A DNA stretch of 64,000 bases from Deltaproteobacteria bacterium (GTDB lineage: Bacteria; Desulfobacterota; B13-G15; RBG-16-54-18), in assembly GCA_016927065.1 (NCBI GenBank), contig JAFGNJ010000019.1, positions 179,068 through 243,067 of the forward strand. Reading direction: 5' to 3'. The translations under genes and the position numbers were made by a program. Below are positions 7,677 to 16,194 of this stretch, one piece after another. The notes below the pieces were generated by a model. The model searched no databases, was not told where the DNA came from, and saw only the letters and a program-made list of their open reading frames with translations. Each line of letters opens with the position of its first letter. Position 1 is the first letter of the stretch.

Positions 7677-8815
7677 GCGATGAAACTGTGGTAGAATTCT
7701 CCTATCTTGGCAACCACGTATTCCTGTTGATTCTTCGTAAGCTCAGGATAGATAGGTAGGGCCAAGGTCTCCCGCGCAGCCTTCTCAGCATTGGGGAAAT
7801 CACCCTCTTCATATCTCAGGTCACGGTAGCACTCCTGGAGGTGTAACGGAAGGGGATAATAGACATCGGTCCCTATCCCCTCTTGAGCAAGAAATTTCAT
7901 CAGCTTGTTTCGTTGAGGAACCCTGATGACATACTGGTTATAGATATGTCGGTTGTTGTATTGAACGGTGGGGGTCTCGATGCCGAGGGCTTGAACGGGC
8001 ATCTCTTCAAAAAGCTGATCGTAATAAATGGCGTTTTCTCGCCTCTTTCCCGTCCATTCCTCCAGATAGCGAAATTTCACCAGAAGGATGGCGGCTTGCA
8101 GGGCATCCAGTCTACTGTTAATCCCGATGCATTGATAGTGATATTTGGCAGTTGCACCATGTACCCTGAGGAGCTTCAGTTTACGCGCCAGGTCTTCGTC
8201 ATTGGTAGTCACCATCCCTCCATCACCAAATCCCCCTAAGTTTTTGGAGGGATAAAAAGAAAAACACCCCACATCGCCAATGCTCCCTACACGCTGGGGG
8301 GGGACCGAGTCCTTTATGTAATCGGAACCAATGGCCTGCGCGGCATCCTCAATGATTCGAAGATTGTTGTCTCGAGCTAGCTCCTTGATCGGCGTCATAT
8401 CGGCACTTTGACCGAAGAGGTGCACCGGGATAATAGCCTTCGTTTGAGGGGTAATGCGCTCCTGTATGCGAGTGGGATCGAGATTATAGGTCCGGGGATC
8501 AATATCAACAAAAACAGGCACTGCTCCGACCTTAGAGATGGAACCAGCCGTTGCGAAGAAGGTAAATGGTGTGGTTATTACCTCGTCTCCTGCGCCAATA
8601 TCCACCGCCATAAGGGATAAAGTCAGGGCATCACTCCCTGAGGCCACGCCTATCCCATAACGGACGGAGGAATAATCGGCAATAGCCTCTTCTAAGGCCT
8701 CTACCTTCGGTCCCAAAATAAAGTGTTGATCCGACACTACCTCAGAGATGGCCTGATCAATTTCCTCTTTAATCCGCTGATATTGAGCCTTTAAATCAAG
8801 AAAAGGTACGTTCAT
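7673..8815 (-). CDS. DegT/DnrJ/EryC1/StrS-family PLP-dependent sugar aminotransferase
   Basis: This 380-residue aminotransferase of the sugar-modifying DegT family has the phosphate-binding ASGSDALTLSL segment near residue 58, the PLP-ring Asp in EDAAQAIG (about 157) and the Schiff-base lysine K191 in FSFYPSKNLGGFGDGG. The family transaminates keto-sugars bound to nucleotide diphosphates for LPS or polysaccharide synthesis. It lies between phoU and lnt, away from the main polysaccharide genes, so its sugar cannot be deduced. It ends in a 4-bp overlap with lnt. Confidence 0.88.
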   Translation of the reverse strand: MNVPFLDLKAQYQRIKEEIDQAISEVVSDQHFILGPKVEALEEAIADYSSVRYGIGVASGSDALTLSLMAVDIGAGDEVITTPFTFFATAGSISKVGAVPVFVDIDPRTYNLDPTRIQERITPQTKAIIPVHLFGQSADMTPIKELARDNNLRIIEDAAQAIGSDYIKDSVPPQRVGSIGDVGCFSFYPSKNLGGFGDGGMVTTNDEDLARKLKLLRVHGATAKYHYQCIGINSRLDALQAAILLVKFRYLEEWTGKRRENAIYYDQLFEEMPVQALGIETPTVQYNNRHIYNQYVIRVPQRNKLMKFLAQEGIGTDVYYPLPLHLQECYRDLRYEEGDFPNAEKAARETLALPIYPELTKNQQEYVVAKIGEFYHSFIA

Positions 8816-8879
8816 CTCTTAGTAACCACAGTAGAGAATAATATATCGGTTTTCTGTGAAAAATCAACTAAAAAAGGTA

Positions 8880-9554
8880 TCAATCTTGGCGGGTATAATC
8901 CTCAGTTCTATGACGGATAATAGTGCCCTCCGTCATGTAAATGACGTCCTCAGCGATGTTGGTGGCCTGATCGGCGATGCGCTCCAGGTGGCGGGAGACC
9001 AAGAGGAGATGGATGAGGGGTTTTACCTCCTGGGGGTTTTCTTTAATATAGCTCTGGATATGAAGGAGTATGTCCCTGTCGATGGCGTCAACCTCATCGT
9101 CGGCGGCGCAGACCTCCTGGGCCATGCGTGCATTCATTTTGATGAGGGAATCCAGCGCTTTCTTCACCATGGCTATAACCTTCTCTCCCATCTTCGTAAA
9201 ATCAAGAAAAAGCTCCGTACCTTTCCGGTCAGCGAGATAGGCGGCCCGCTCGGCGATATTCACGGCCAGATCTCCAATGCGCTCCAGATCATTGTTCATC
9301 TTCAAGATCCCGATGACATATCTCAAATCAATAGCCGCGGGTTGGTAGAGGGCGAGGATTTTGAGGCAGTCCTCTTCTATCTCGACCTCTACGTTATCTA
9401 CCTCATGGTCGCTTGTAATCACATCTTTTGCCAGCTTCGCATCATAGCTCGTAAGAGATAGCACAGCCTTCTCTATGCTTCCTTCCACCATGGCACCTAA
9501 TGTGAGGATCTTTTTTCTCAGTTTATCCAATTCCCTTTCCAGATGTCTCTTCAT
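8880..9554 (-). CDS. phoU: Phosphate transport system regulator PhoU
   Basis: PhoU consists of two repeated three-helix bundles. Here the two metal-binding repeats are visible as ERIGDLAVNIAERA and ERIADQATNIAEDVIY. I chose the ATG at 9554 (MKRHLERELDKLRKK), which has an AGGGGGAGCT ribosome-binding site and gives 224 residues. A longer reading starting at 9641 would overlap pstB by about 75 bp. PhoU links the Pst transporter to PhoR so that the Pho regulon is repressed when phosphate is plentiful. It is the last gene of the pstSCAB-phoU operon. Confidence 0.92.
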   Translation of the reverse strand: MKRHLERELDKLRKKILTLGAMVEGSIEKAVLSLTSYDAKLAKDVITSDHEVDNVEVEIEEDCLKILALYQPAAIDLRYVIGILKMNNDLERIGDLAVNIAERAAYLADRKGTELFLDFTKMGEKVIAMVKKALDSLIKMNARMAQEVCAADDEVDAIDRDILLHIQSYIKENPQEVKPLIHLLLVSRHLERIADQATNIAEDVIYMTEGTIIRHRTEDYTRQD

Positions 9555-9564
9555 AGCTCCCCCT

Positions 9565-10326
9565 TTAACCGAAACGTCCGGTGATATAATCTTCGGTCTG
9601 TTTCTCATTCGGTCTCGTAAAAATCTTTTCAGTTTCATCACATTCTATCAATTTACCGAGATAGAGAAAAGCGGTATAGTCTGAAACCCGGGCCGCCTGT
9701 TGCATGTTATGCGTGACAATGACAATAGTATACATCTCTTTCAATTGGCGTATTAATTCTTCGATCTTCTGAGTGGCAATAGGGTCAAGGGCCGACGCAG
9801 GTTCGTCCATAAGGAGTACTTCGGGCTCTACTGCCAGGGCGCGCGCGATACAGAGTCGCTGTTGTTGTCCACCTGACAAGCCAAGGGCTGAGTCATCAAG
9901 CCTATCTTTGACCTCATCCCATAAGACCGCTTTTCGCAAACTTTGTTCTACGCTCTCCGTAATAGCTGCTTTATCGTTAATTCCGTTGACCCGCAGGCCA
10001 TATGCGACGTTGTCAAAGATGGTCTTGGGAAACGGATTGGGCTTTTGAAACACCATGCCGATACGCCGCCGTATCTCAACGACATCTATATTTGGTGCAT
10101 AGATGTCCTGAGCATCAAGGAGTATCGATCCCTCCATCCGTGTAAGCGGAATGAGATCGTTCATACGATTGAGACAGCGCAATAAGGTACTCTTACCGCA
10201 ACCGGAAGGTCCTATGAGGGCCGTCACATGATTGGCATAAAAATCCAAAGTAATAGACTGCAACGCCGGGGAGCTATTGTAGTAAAAATATAGATCCCTC
10301 GTCACCATTTTTGCTGTTGTCTTCAT
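9565..10326 (-). CDS. pstB: Phosphate ABC transporter ATP-binding protein PstB
   Basis: This 253-residue ABC ATPase has Walker [10 protein letters not shown] near residue 40, a Q-loop in [10 protein letters not shown] (characteristic of PstB), the LSGGQQQR signature and Walker [13 protein letters not shown]. It powers uptake of phosphate through PstC/PstA at the inner membrane. A TTG and an ATG are adjacent; the ATG at 10326 sits behind AAGAGG. Order and orientation match the pst operon. Confidence 0.96.
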   Translation of the reverse strand: MKTTAKMVTRDLYFYYNSSPALQSITLDFYANHVTALIGPSGCGKSTLLRCLNRMNDLIPLTRMEGSILLDAQDIYAPNIDVVEIRRRIGMVFQKPNPFPKTIFDNVAYGLRVNGINDKAAITESVEQSLRKAVLWDEVKDRLDDSALGLSGGQQQRLCIARALAVEPEVLLMDEPASALDPIATQKIEELIRQLKEMYTIVIVTHNMQQAARVSDYTAFLYLGKLIECDETEKIFTRPNEKQTEDYITGRFG

Positions 10327-10383
10327 CAAAAGCCTCTTGTCATTTTCTGCTTTAGATTAGTAACCATTCTTATTCTATGAGTT

Positions 10384-11388
10384 TCAGAGATGCATACGTC
10401 TGCGGAGGCGAGACCGATAGATAATAGCGATAAGGTTCATCCCTAAAACCAGGATGATGAGTACTAGGGCCGTTCCATACTGGAGATGTCTTGTAGCTTC
10501 AATCTCGGTTCCAGCCGTTGCAAGGACATAGATATGATATGGGAGGGCCATAATCTCATCAAAAACGGAAGTCGGTAACTGCGGAGTGTAAAATACCGCC
10601 GCGGTAAACATAATCGGTGCCGTCTCACCTGCCGCGCGGCTGAGTCCCAAAATGGCCCCCGTCAATATTCCTGGAAGCGCTGCCGGTAAGACCACTTTAT
10701 AGATCGTCTGCCATTTAGTAGCCCCCAGTGCCAACGAGGCCTCTCTATAGGTCTGCGGCACTGTTCGTAATGCTTCCTCCGACGCCCCGATAATCACCGG
10801 CAGAGAGAGGGCACCTAATGTCAAGGCACCGGCGAGGATGCTTACCCCAAAGTGTAACCATGTCACAAAGAAGGCCAGGCCGAAGAGCCCGAAAACCACA
10901 GATGGGACTCCGGCTAGGTTATTGATCCCTAACCGGATCACCCTCACGAGACGCCCTGGGCGAGCATACTCATGCAGGTATATGGCGGATGCAACACCGA
11001 TGGGAAGCGCAATCGCTATCGCTCCTAGGCTGAGACAGAGCGTCCCAACTATACACGGCAAAATTCCCCCCTGTGTCATAGAATCGGTTGGCGCTTGAGT
11101 CAAAAAGGTCCAGTTAATGGCGCACCATCCGTTCTTTACCAGAAAGAAGACAAGGACAAGCAATGCAACCCCGTTGATGGCAGCAGCAACACGCAAAAGG
11201 CTAAATATAATCTTTTGTATGGTTTTACGGGCATGGGAAAGCGGGTAACCTTTCCCCGTGCTGGCAGCCCTTGTTCTCTTCACTGAAGGTCCTCGTGAAG
11301 TACTCCTTTTGCCACCGGCCTTTTCCTTCTCTGCGGCTCTCCTTAGCTTCATAGATTTAACACCCTGAGTGGAGGATTTTTTCTTCAT
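10384..11388 (-). CDS. pstA: Phosphate ABC transporter permease PstA, with basic N-terminal extension
   Basis: An inner-membrane permease with six predicted transmembrane segments. The EAA loop region (EEALRTVPQTYREASLALGATKWQ) contacts PstB. The start at 11388 is chosen for its GGGGGAC ribosome-binding site; an upstream TTG at 11421 is possible. Before the first membrane helix there are about 60 cytoplasmic residues very rich in Lys, Arg and Ser/Thr, which most PstA proteins lack. Their role is unknown; they could be a regulatory or membrane-anchoring tail. The gene lies 13 bp after pstC. Confidence 0.93.
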   Translation of the reverse strand: MKKKSSTQGVKSMKLRRAAEKEKAGGKRSTSRGPSVKRTRAASTGKGYPLSHARKTIQKIIFSLLRVAAAINGVALLVLVFFLVKNGWCAINWTFLTQAPTDSMTQGGILPCIVGTLCLSLGAIAIALPIGVASAIYLHEYARPGRLVRVIRLGINNLAGVPSVVFGLFGLAFFVTWLHFGVSILAGALTLGALSLPVIIGASEEALRTVPQTYREASLALGATKWQTIYKVVLPAALPGILTGAILGLSRAAGETAPIMFTAAVFYTPQLPTSVFDEIMALPYHIYVLATAGTEIEATRHLQYGTALVLIILVLGMNLIAIIYRSRLRRRMHL

Positions 11389-11401
11389 CTGTCGTCCCCC
11401 A

Positions 11402-12295
11402 TCAGAGTGTTGCGGTACCAACCTGTTTGTACTTATGGGCTACGTGATCCGCTATCATGTTAAAGGCCAACGTAAAGAGAAAGAGTACGATACCGGTGGC
11501 AAATAGGGCGTAGTAGTGGTCACTCCGAAATGGGGCCTCCGCCATTTCAGCCGCAATGCTGGCCGGCAAGGGTCTGACCGGGTCAAAGATGGAAGTGGGA
11601 ATGAGCGTAGCCCCACCAGCAACCATAAGGACTACCATGGTTTCACCAATGGCCCGGGACATTCCTAAAATGATAGCCGTGGTGATCCCTGACAGCGAGG
11701 CGGGGATGATCACCCGATAGATGGTTTGCCAATGGGTCGCCCCCAAGGCCAGGGAGGCTTCCTTGATCTCCTGGGACACACTGTATATCGCATCTTCAGA
11801 TAGGCTGCAGATGGTAGGAATGGACATGAAGGCCAACATCAGGGACGCATTAAACAGGTTCAGCCCTGTCGCAATACCAAAAACGTTTTGGAGAAACGGG
11901 GCAACGATTACCATCCCAAAAAAACCGATTACCACCGACGGGAGTGCTGCCAAGAGTTCCACAATCGGTTTGACCAACTCGCGCAACCGATGTGAAGCGA
12001 CCTCTGCCAAATAGATAGCGGTCATTACTCCAAGCGGGATAGCAAGTGTGCTCGAAAAGGCTGTAACTGCAATCGATGCTACAATGAGAGGAAAGATACC
12101 AAAATCTGGTGGGTCAGAGGTGGGATACCAGTACCTACCGAAAAGAAAGTCTTTTATAGAAACGACTTTAAAAATGGGAACGCCTTCAATAAATAGAAAA
12201 AAAACGATCAAGAAGAGGATCGTAATCGAGACCAGGGCGACGCCAAAGAACAACTTTTTTATATACCGTTCCCTCTGCTGTCGATCTTTTAGCAT
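11402..12295 (-). CDS. pstC: Phosphate ABC transporter permease PstC
   Basis: This is the partner permease of PstA, about 297 residues from the ATG at 12295 (MLKDRQQRERYIKKLFFGV), which follows AAAGGTAGG. A longer frame reaches 12373 but has no better ribosome-binding site. It has six predicted transmembrane helices, with the EAA motif region in KEASLALGATHWQTIYRVI. The pst operon order S-C-A-B-phoU supports the assignment. Confidence 0.93.
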   Translation of the reverse strand: MLKDRQQRERYIKKLFFGVALVSITILFLIVFFLFIEGVPIFKVVSIKDFLFGRYWYPTSDPPDFGIFPLIVASIAVTAFSSTLAIPLGVMTAIYLAEVASHRLRELVKPIVELLAALPSVVIGFFGMVIVAPFLQNVFGIATGLNLFNASLMLAFMSIPTICSLSEDAIYSVSQEIKEASLALGATHWQTIYRVIIPASLSGITTAIILGMSRAIGETMVVLMVAGGATLIPTSIFDPVRPLPASIAAEMAEAPFRSDHYYALFATGIVLFLFTLAFNMIADHVAHKYKQVGTATL

Positions 12296-12466
12296 ACCTA
12301 CCTTTATTATTAACTCAGATTTTTTCAAATATAGACTAGACCGTCTTTCCAGCAAATACAAAAGGTGCGCCATGCATAGCGTTTCCTGGGCTTAAGACTA
12401 TTATGTATTCTTTAAACCTATGTTCGTTATGCACGGCGCCCCTCTGCACTACATATCAACTACCGA

Positions 12467-13282
12467 TCAATATAGTGGGACAAAGCCAGCTTCCTCAACG
12501 TATTGCTGACCTTTTTGAGGATGGAGAACATAGTTAATGAAATTAAGGGTATCCTCCTTAGGCCATCCATTCGTAAACATATAGAGGGCACGGCTGATAG
12601 GATAGCTGCCATCAAGGGTTGTCTTTGCCGATCCCTGAATACCATTCGCCGTCAAGGGCTTGACACTCTTATCGACATACCCAAGTCCGATGTAACCGAT
12701 GGCATTCTTATTCTTAGAAACGGCCTGGACAACTGCGCCGTTGGATGCCTGCAGGAGCGCACCGGGATACACTCTCTCTTTATTCATTACCTTTGATTCC
12801 CACACCTCATAGGTACCGGATGAGGTATCGCGCGACACAACAACGATTTTAAGGTCAGGGCCGCCGACCTCTTTCCAGTTCTTTACCTTACCCATATAGA
12901 TCGCTTTGAGCTGATCCAGGGTGAGATTCTTCACGGAATTGCTGGGGTGCACAACGGGCACAATACAATCGTAAGCCACGGCAAAAGGAACCGGATATCG
13001 TCCCTTCTCAACAGCTAGTTTAGCCTCCGCATCTTTGATAAAACGAGAGCTGTCGGCAATGTCTGTAGTGCCATCGATGAGGGACTTAATCCCGTTACCT
13101 GATCCCCCACCGGAAACGGAGATCTTGACATCAGGATTTTCCTTCATGTAGGCCTCGGCAACCTTTTGCGCGATGGGAAGCACCGTTGTTGAGCCATTAA
13201 TGTTCAGATTGCCCGCGTGAACAATCCCTACCATGAGAAACATACTGGCAAGTGCCAACACAATAAAACACATTCTCTTCAT
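12467..13282 (-). CDS. pstS: Periplasmic phosphate-binding protein PstS
   Basis: The first 23 residues form a Sec signal peptide ending VHA-GN, and the mature protein starts with NLNINGSTTVLPIAQ. Phosphate-contacting loops include the GSTT and SGGGSGNGIKSL segments and the SRDTSSGTYEVW loop. At 271 residues it is the short PstS type common in Desulfobacterota. It captures phosphate for PstCAB. The upstream AAGGAGG and the Pho box show that it is the first gene of the operon. Confidence 0.95.
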   Translation of the reverse strand: MKRMCFIVLALASMFLMVGIVHAGNLNINGSTTVLPIAQKVAEAYMKENPDVKISVSGGGSGNGIKSLIDGTTDIADSSRFIKDAEAKLAVEKGRYPVPFAVAYDCIVPVVHPSNSVKNLTLDQLKAIYMGKVKNWKEVGGPDLKIVVVSRDTSSGTYEVWESKVMNKERVYPGALLQASNGAVVQAVSKNKNAIGYIGLGYVDKSVKPLTANGIQGSAKTTLDGSYPISRALYMFTNGWPKEDTLNFINYVLHPQKGQQYVEEAGFVPLY

Positions 13283-13373
13283 TTTTTCCTCCTTTTTTAA
13301 GATAATTACTAATTGTTAGTTTTTCGTTAGAAAAATCTGAGAATTCTATTATTATCCTTGCAATCCCTCCTTT

Positions 13374-13393
13374 CCCAAGAATCTTGGGTTATA
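13374..13393 (-). promoter_or_regulatory. pstS promoter -10 element and palindrome
   Basis: On the minus strand a TATAAC (13388-13393) is followed immediately by the perfect palindrome cccaagaatcttggg (13374-13388, 7-bp arms). The palindrome covers the expected transcription start. It lacks a T-run on either side, so it is better read as an operator or 5' mRNA hairpin than as a terminator of phoR. Confidence 0.4.
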
Positions 13394-13408
13394 CAATCCT
13401 CCTTAATT

Positions 13409-13437
13409 GTGAGGAGATTATGAGAAATAAATGAGAA
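13409..13437 (-). promoter_or_regulatory. Pho box (tandem PhoB-binding repeats) upstream of pstS
   Basis: The minus strand shows three 7-bp direct repeats, TTCTCAT, TTCTCAT and TCCTCAC, each separated by 4 A/T-rich bases. They therefore recur every 11 bp, one helical turn. This is the architecture of the PhoB box (CTGTCAT-N4-CTGTCAT) with a diverged half-site. It sits 15 bp upstream of the TATAAC element and just after the phoR coding region. PhoB from the adjacent gene is the expected activator under phosphate limitation. Confidence 0.65.
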
Positions 13438-13473
13438 TTTTGTGTAACAATAATGGAGGGGACTGCTGTGTGT

Positions 13474-15246
13474 TCAGACCTTCGGCAGGTGCAGGGTAAA
13501 TACGCTCCCTTTTCCGAGAGTGCTCTCAACCGTAACACGGCCGCCATGGGCTTGTGCAATGTGCTTAACAATGGCCAGTCCCAAGCCCGTGCCACCGAGA
13601 TCTCGACTCCTTCCCTTGTCAACACGATAGAAGCGCTCGAAGAGCCTGGGCAGATGCTCCGGGGCAATACCGACTCCATGATCTCTGACCTTAACGACAA
13701 CTTCGTCAGAGTTTCTGGCTATCTCAATCTCTACCGCTGTACCCGGCTCGCTGTATTTTATAGCATTATCGAGGAGGTTACCTATGGCCTGTTTGAGCAG
13801 TCGGGAGTTGGCCATAATTACTATTTTATTGTTGCAGTTCAAAATTAGCTTTATTTCTCGTTCCCGCGCCTTTATATCATAATCTACAACGGCAGCTTCG
13901 AGAATGCGTCTTAAATTCTCTTTCGTGAGTTGAATCTCCCCTCTTTCTGCATCTTGTTCAATGCGCGAGAGACTCAAGAGATCATCAACAATTGCATTTA
14001 ACAGATCCGACTGCTTTAAAACGATCTCGAGGAACTTTTGGACATTTTTTTTATCGCCGAGCGCCCCTTCTTTTAATGTCTCTACATACCCTTTGATAGA
14101 AGTGATTGGAGTCTTTAGCTCATGTGACACATTGGCCACAAACTCACGCCTTATATTCTCGAGCTGACGCATCCTCGTTATATCGTTGAGCACGACGAGG
14201 GCGCCGATTTTCTTTCTGTTGCTATCATGCAGCAACGTACCGTTGAGTTGGAGAAATTTATTCTCAGGACCGTGGAGGACAATTTCTCCTTCAGCAGGTC
14301 CTTTCCCCATCAGGACGCCGCTGAGGAAACGTTGGATATCGGCGTTTCTAATGACCTCCTGAATAGTATGACCTTTTGCTGAAGACAAGTCGATCTCCAA
14401 AAAAAATCCGGCAGCCTGGTTAAACGTAACAATCCGTTCCTCCGAGTCAACTGCCAATACCCCTTCACGCATAGCGGAGAGGATGGTCCCTAACTCGTTC
14501 CGTTGCTCAGTGACCATGCGAATTTTTTCGCCGAGTTGATGTGCCATGTGATTCAGTACATCAGCGAGACTACCGAGTTCTTCGGAATCTGGGACGAGCA
14601 ATTTATGGTCAAATGTACCTTCAGCAAATCGCTGAGCACCTTTCTTCATTTCCTCTATGGGTTGACTGATGCGACGGGTAATATAGAGACTTACCACAGC
14701 AGCCAAAAGAATCAACAATATTCCGGCGAGGGCGATCTTCCAATAGATGGAGGCAAGAGTCGCATCGATCTCGCTCACCGGCACGGATGTTCTCACCACA
14801 CCAGCGATCTCACCTTCTTTCTCGAGGGGTATGGCAACGTACATCATCTCTTGCTGCAAGGTATCACTGTAACGGGTAAAAACTCCTTTGCTCCCTCTCA
14901 AAGCAGCCTTTACCTCCGGGCGCCCAGCGTGATTCTCCATCTGCTGAGGGTCTTCATCGGAATCCCCCACTACTTCACCAGTGGGAAGGATTAATGTTAC
15001 GCGTGTTGACGTTTCTTTGCCGATTGTTTTACACAGCTCATCAAGAGATGTTTGATTTTCCTTGCTAAAAGATGCCGCAACATCCCTCCCGATGAGATGC
15101 GCCCTGACGGTAAGGTCCTCAGCGGTCTTACGTAAATAGAACTTTTTGAATGTTGTGGAGGCATAGATGCCCACGATAAGAATGGAAAAAAGAATGATCA
15201 CAAGATAAACCGGATAGAGTTTCCAAATGAGCTTTTTTCTCCTCAT
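13474..15246 (-). CDS. phoR: Phosphate regulon sensor histidine kinase PhoR
   Basis: A membrane histidine kinase of 590 residues from the ATG at 15246; a longer frame to 15300 would overlap phoB by 50 bp. Order of parts: N-terminal transmembrane helix, periplasmic sensor of about 130 residues, second helix, HAMP, PAS-like domain (ILSAMREGVLAVDSEERIV), dimerisation/phosphoacceptor box VSHELKTPITSIKGY, then the ATPase domain with NLLDNAIKYS and GTGLGLAIVKHI. The periplasmic domain is larger than in E. coli PhoR and like those of Gram-positive and deltaproteobacterial PhoR. It phosphorylates PhoB, encoded just upstream. Confidence 0.9.
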   Translation of the reverse strand: MRRKKLIWKLYPVYLVIILFSILIVGIYASTTFKKFYLRKTAEDLTVRAHLIGRDVAASFSKENQTSLDELCKTIGKETSTRVTLILPTGEVVGDSDEDPQQMENHAGRPEVKAALRGSKGVFTRYSDTLQQEMMYVAIPLEKEGEIAGVVRTSVPVSEIDATLASIYWKIALAGILLILLAAVVSLYITRRISQPIEEMKKGAQRFAEGTFDHKLLVPDSEELGSLADVLNHMAHQLGEKIRMVTEQRNELGTILSAMREGVLAVDSEERIVTFNQAAGFFLEIDLSSAKGHTIQEVIRNADIQRFLSGVLMGKGPAEGEIVLHGPENKFLQLNGTLLHDSNRKKIGALVVLNDITRMRQLENIRREFVANVSHELKTPITSIKGYVETLKEGALGDKKNVQKFLEIVLKQSDLLNAIVDDLLSLSRIEQDAERGEIQLTKENLRRILEAAVVDYDIKAREREIKLILNCNNKIVIMANSRLLKQAIGNLLDNAIKYSEPGTAVEIEIARNSDEVVVKVRDHGVGIAPEHLPRLFERFYRVDKGRSRDLGGTGLGLAIVKHIAQAHGGRVTVESTLGKGSVFTLHLPKV

Positions 15247-15250
15247 GTGA

Positions 15251-15937
15251 TCACTCTTTGAAGCGGTAGCCGACCCCCCATACGGTCTCAACATAATCAC
15301 TACACGGACCGAGTTTTCGACGCAAAGAAGTAATGTGAAAGTCCACTGACCGATCAGTCACCGCAGCGTCCTCACCGCGGGCCGCATCTACGATCTGGTA
15401 GCGGGTAAAGACCCAACCCGGTTGTCGCGCCATGAGATGGAGAATACGAAATTCAGTAGAGGTAAGCTTAACAGGTTTCTCCTGTACTAAAACCTCGTAG
15501 CGCCCAGGATGTATCGTCATTTCTCCAAAGGTGAGGACGTCGGTTTCTCCGATGGGCTCACTCTTTCTTCTTCGCAGAACGGCTTTTAACCTCGCCAGCA
15601 AAACCTTGGGGCTAAAAGGCTTGGTAATATAATCATCAGCCCCAAGCTCCAAACCGACTACAATATCGGATTCCTCTCCTTTAACCGTCAGCATTACAAT
15701 GGGGATATGGGCTGTCTTAGGGTCATTCTTTAATTCTCTACAGACGTCCAACCCATCGATCCCCGGCAGCATGAGATCCAATATGACAAGGTCCGGAGCC
15801 TTTGAGCTGACTTGTTGCAAGGCCTCCTCGCCCGAGCCCACCGTGGTCACCCGATACCCCTCCTGGGCAAGATTGTACTTAACCAACTCGCGGATATCCT
15901 CCTCGTCATCAACTACCAGGATTTTTTCGCCAGACAT
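15251..15937 (-). CDS. phoB: Phosphate regulon response regulator PhoB
   Basis: A 228-residue OmpR/PhoB-type regulator. The receiver domain contains DDEED and phospho-acceptor Asp54 (VILDLMLPG), with the conserved Lys in ITKPFSP. The C-terminal winged-helix domain has the recognition segment TDRSVDFHITSLRRKLG. It lies 4 bp upstream of phoR and in line with the pst operon, which has a Pho box. Confidence 0.92.
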   Translation of the reverse strand: MSGEKILVVDDEEDIRELVKYNLAQEGYRVTTVGSGEEALQQVSSKAPDLVILDLMLPGIDGLDVCRELKNDPKTAHIPIVMLTVKGEESDIVVGLELGADDYITKPFSPKVLLARLKAVLRRRKSEPIGETDVLTFGEMTIHPGRYEVLVQEKPVKLTSTEFRILHLMARQPGWVFTRYQIVDAARGEDAAVTDRSVDFHITSLRRKLGPCSDYVETVWGVGYRFKE

Positions 15938-16085
15938 GGAAGCCTCTACTGCTGAATTTCATAATATTTTAGCAGATGGGCAATATTTTGCAAAATCTTT
16001 CTGTCTACACGAGACGAAGGTCGATAATTACAATGGTTTATGGGTGGAGATTCACTTGTGGCAAGCATTTATCTGAAGATCACAC

Positions 16086-16114
16086 TTGCCCTTTGGGAGA
16101 AGTATCCCTATAAT
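16086..16114 (+). promoter_or_regulatory. Sigma-70-type promoter of the Na/Pi cotransporter gene
   Basis: TTGCCC (16086-16091, 4 of 6 matches to TTGACA), a 17-nt spacer and a perfect TATAAT (16109-16114) point toward the gene starting at 16195. No Pho box was recognised beside it, so phosphate control of this gene is not evident from sequence. Confidence 0.55.
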
Positions 16115-16194
16115 GTGGGCGGTTGCAATGCTATGAATGGGACGCGGAATAATGACCCGCCAATGATCAGCTAGAAAAAATATCGGAGATATAT

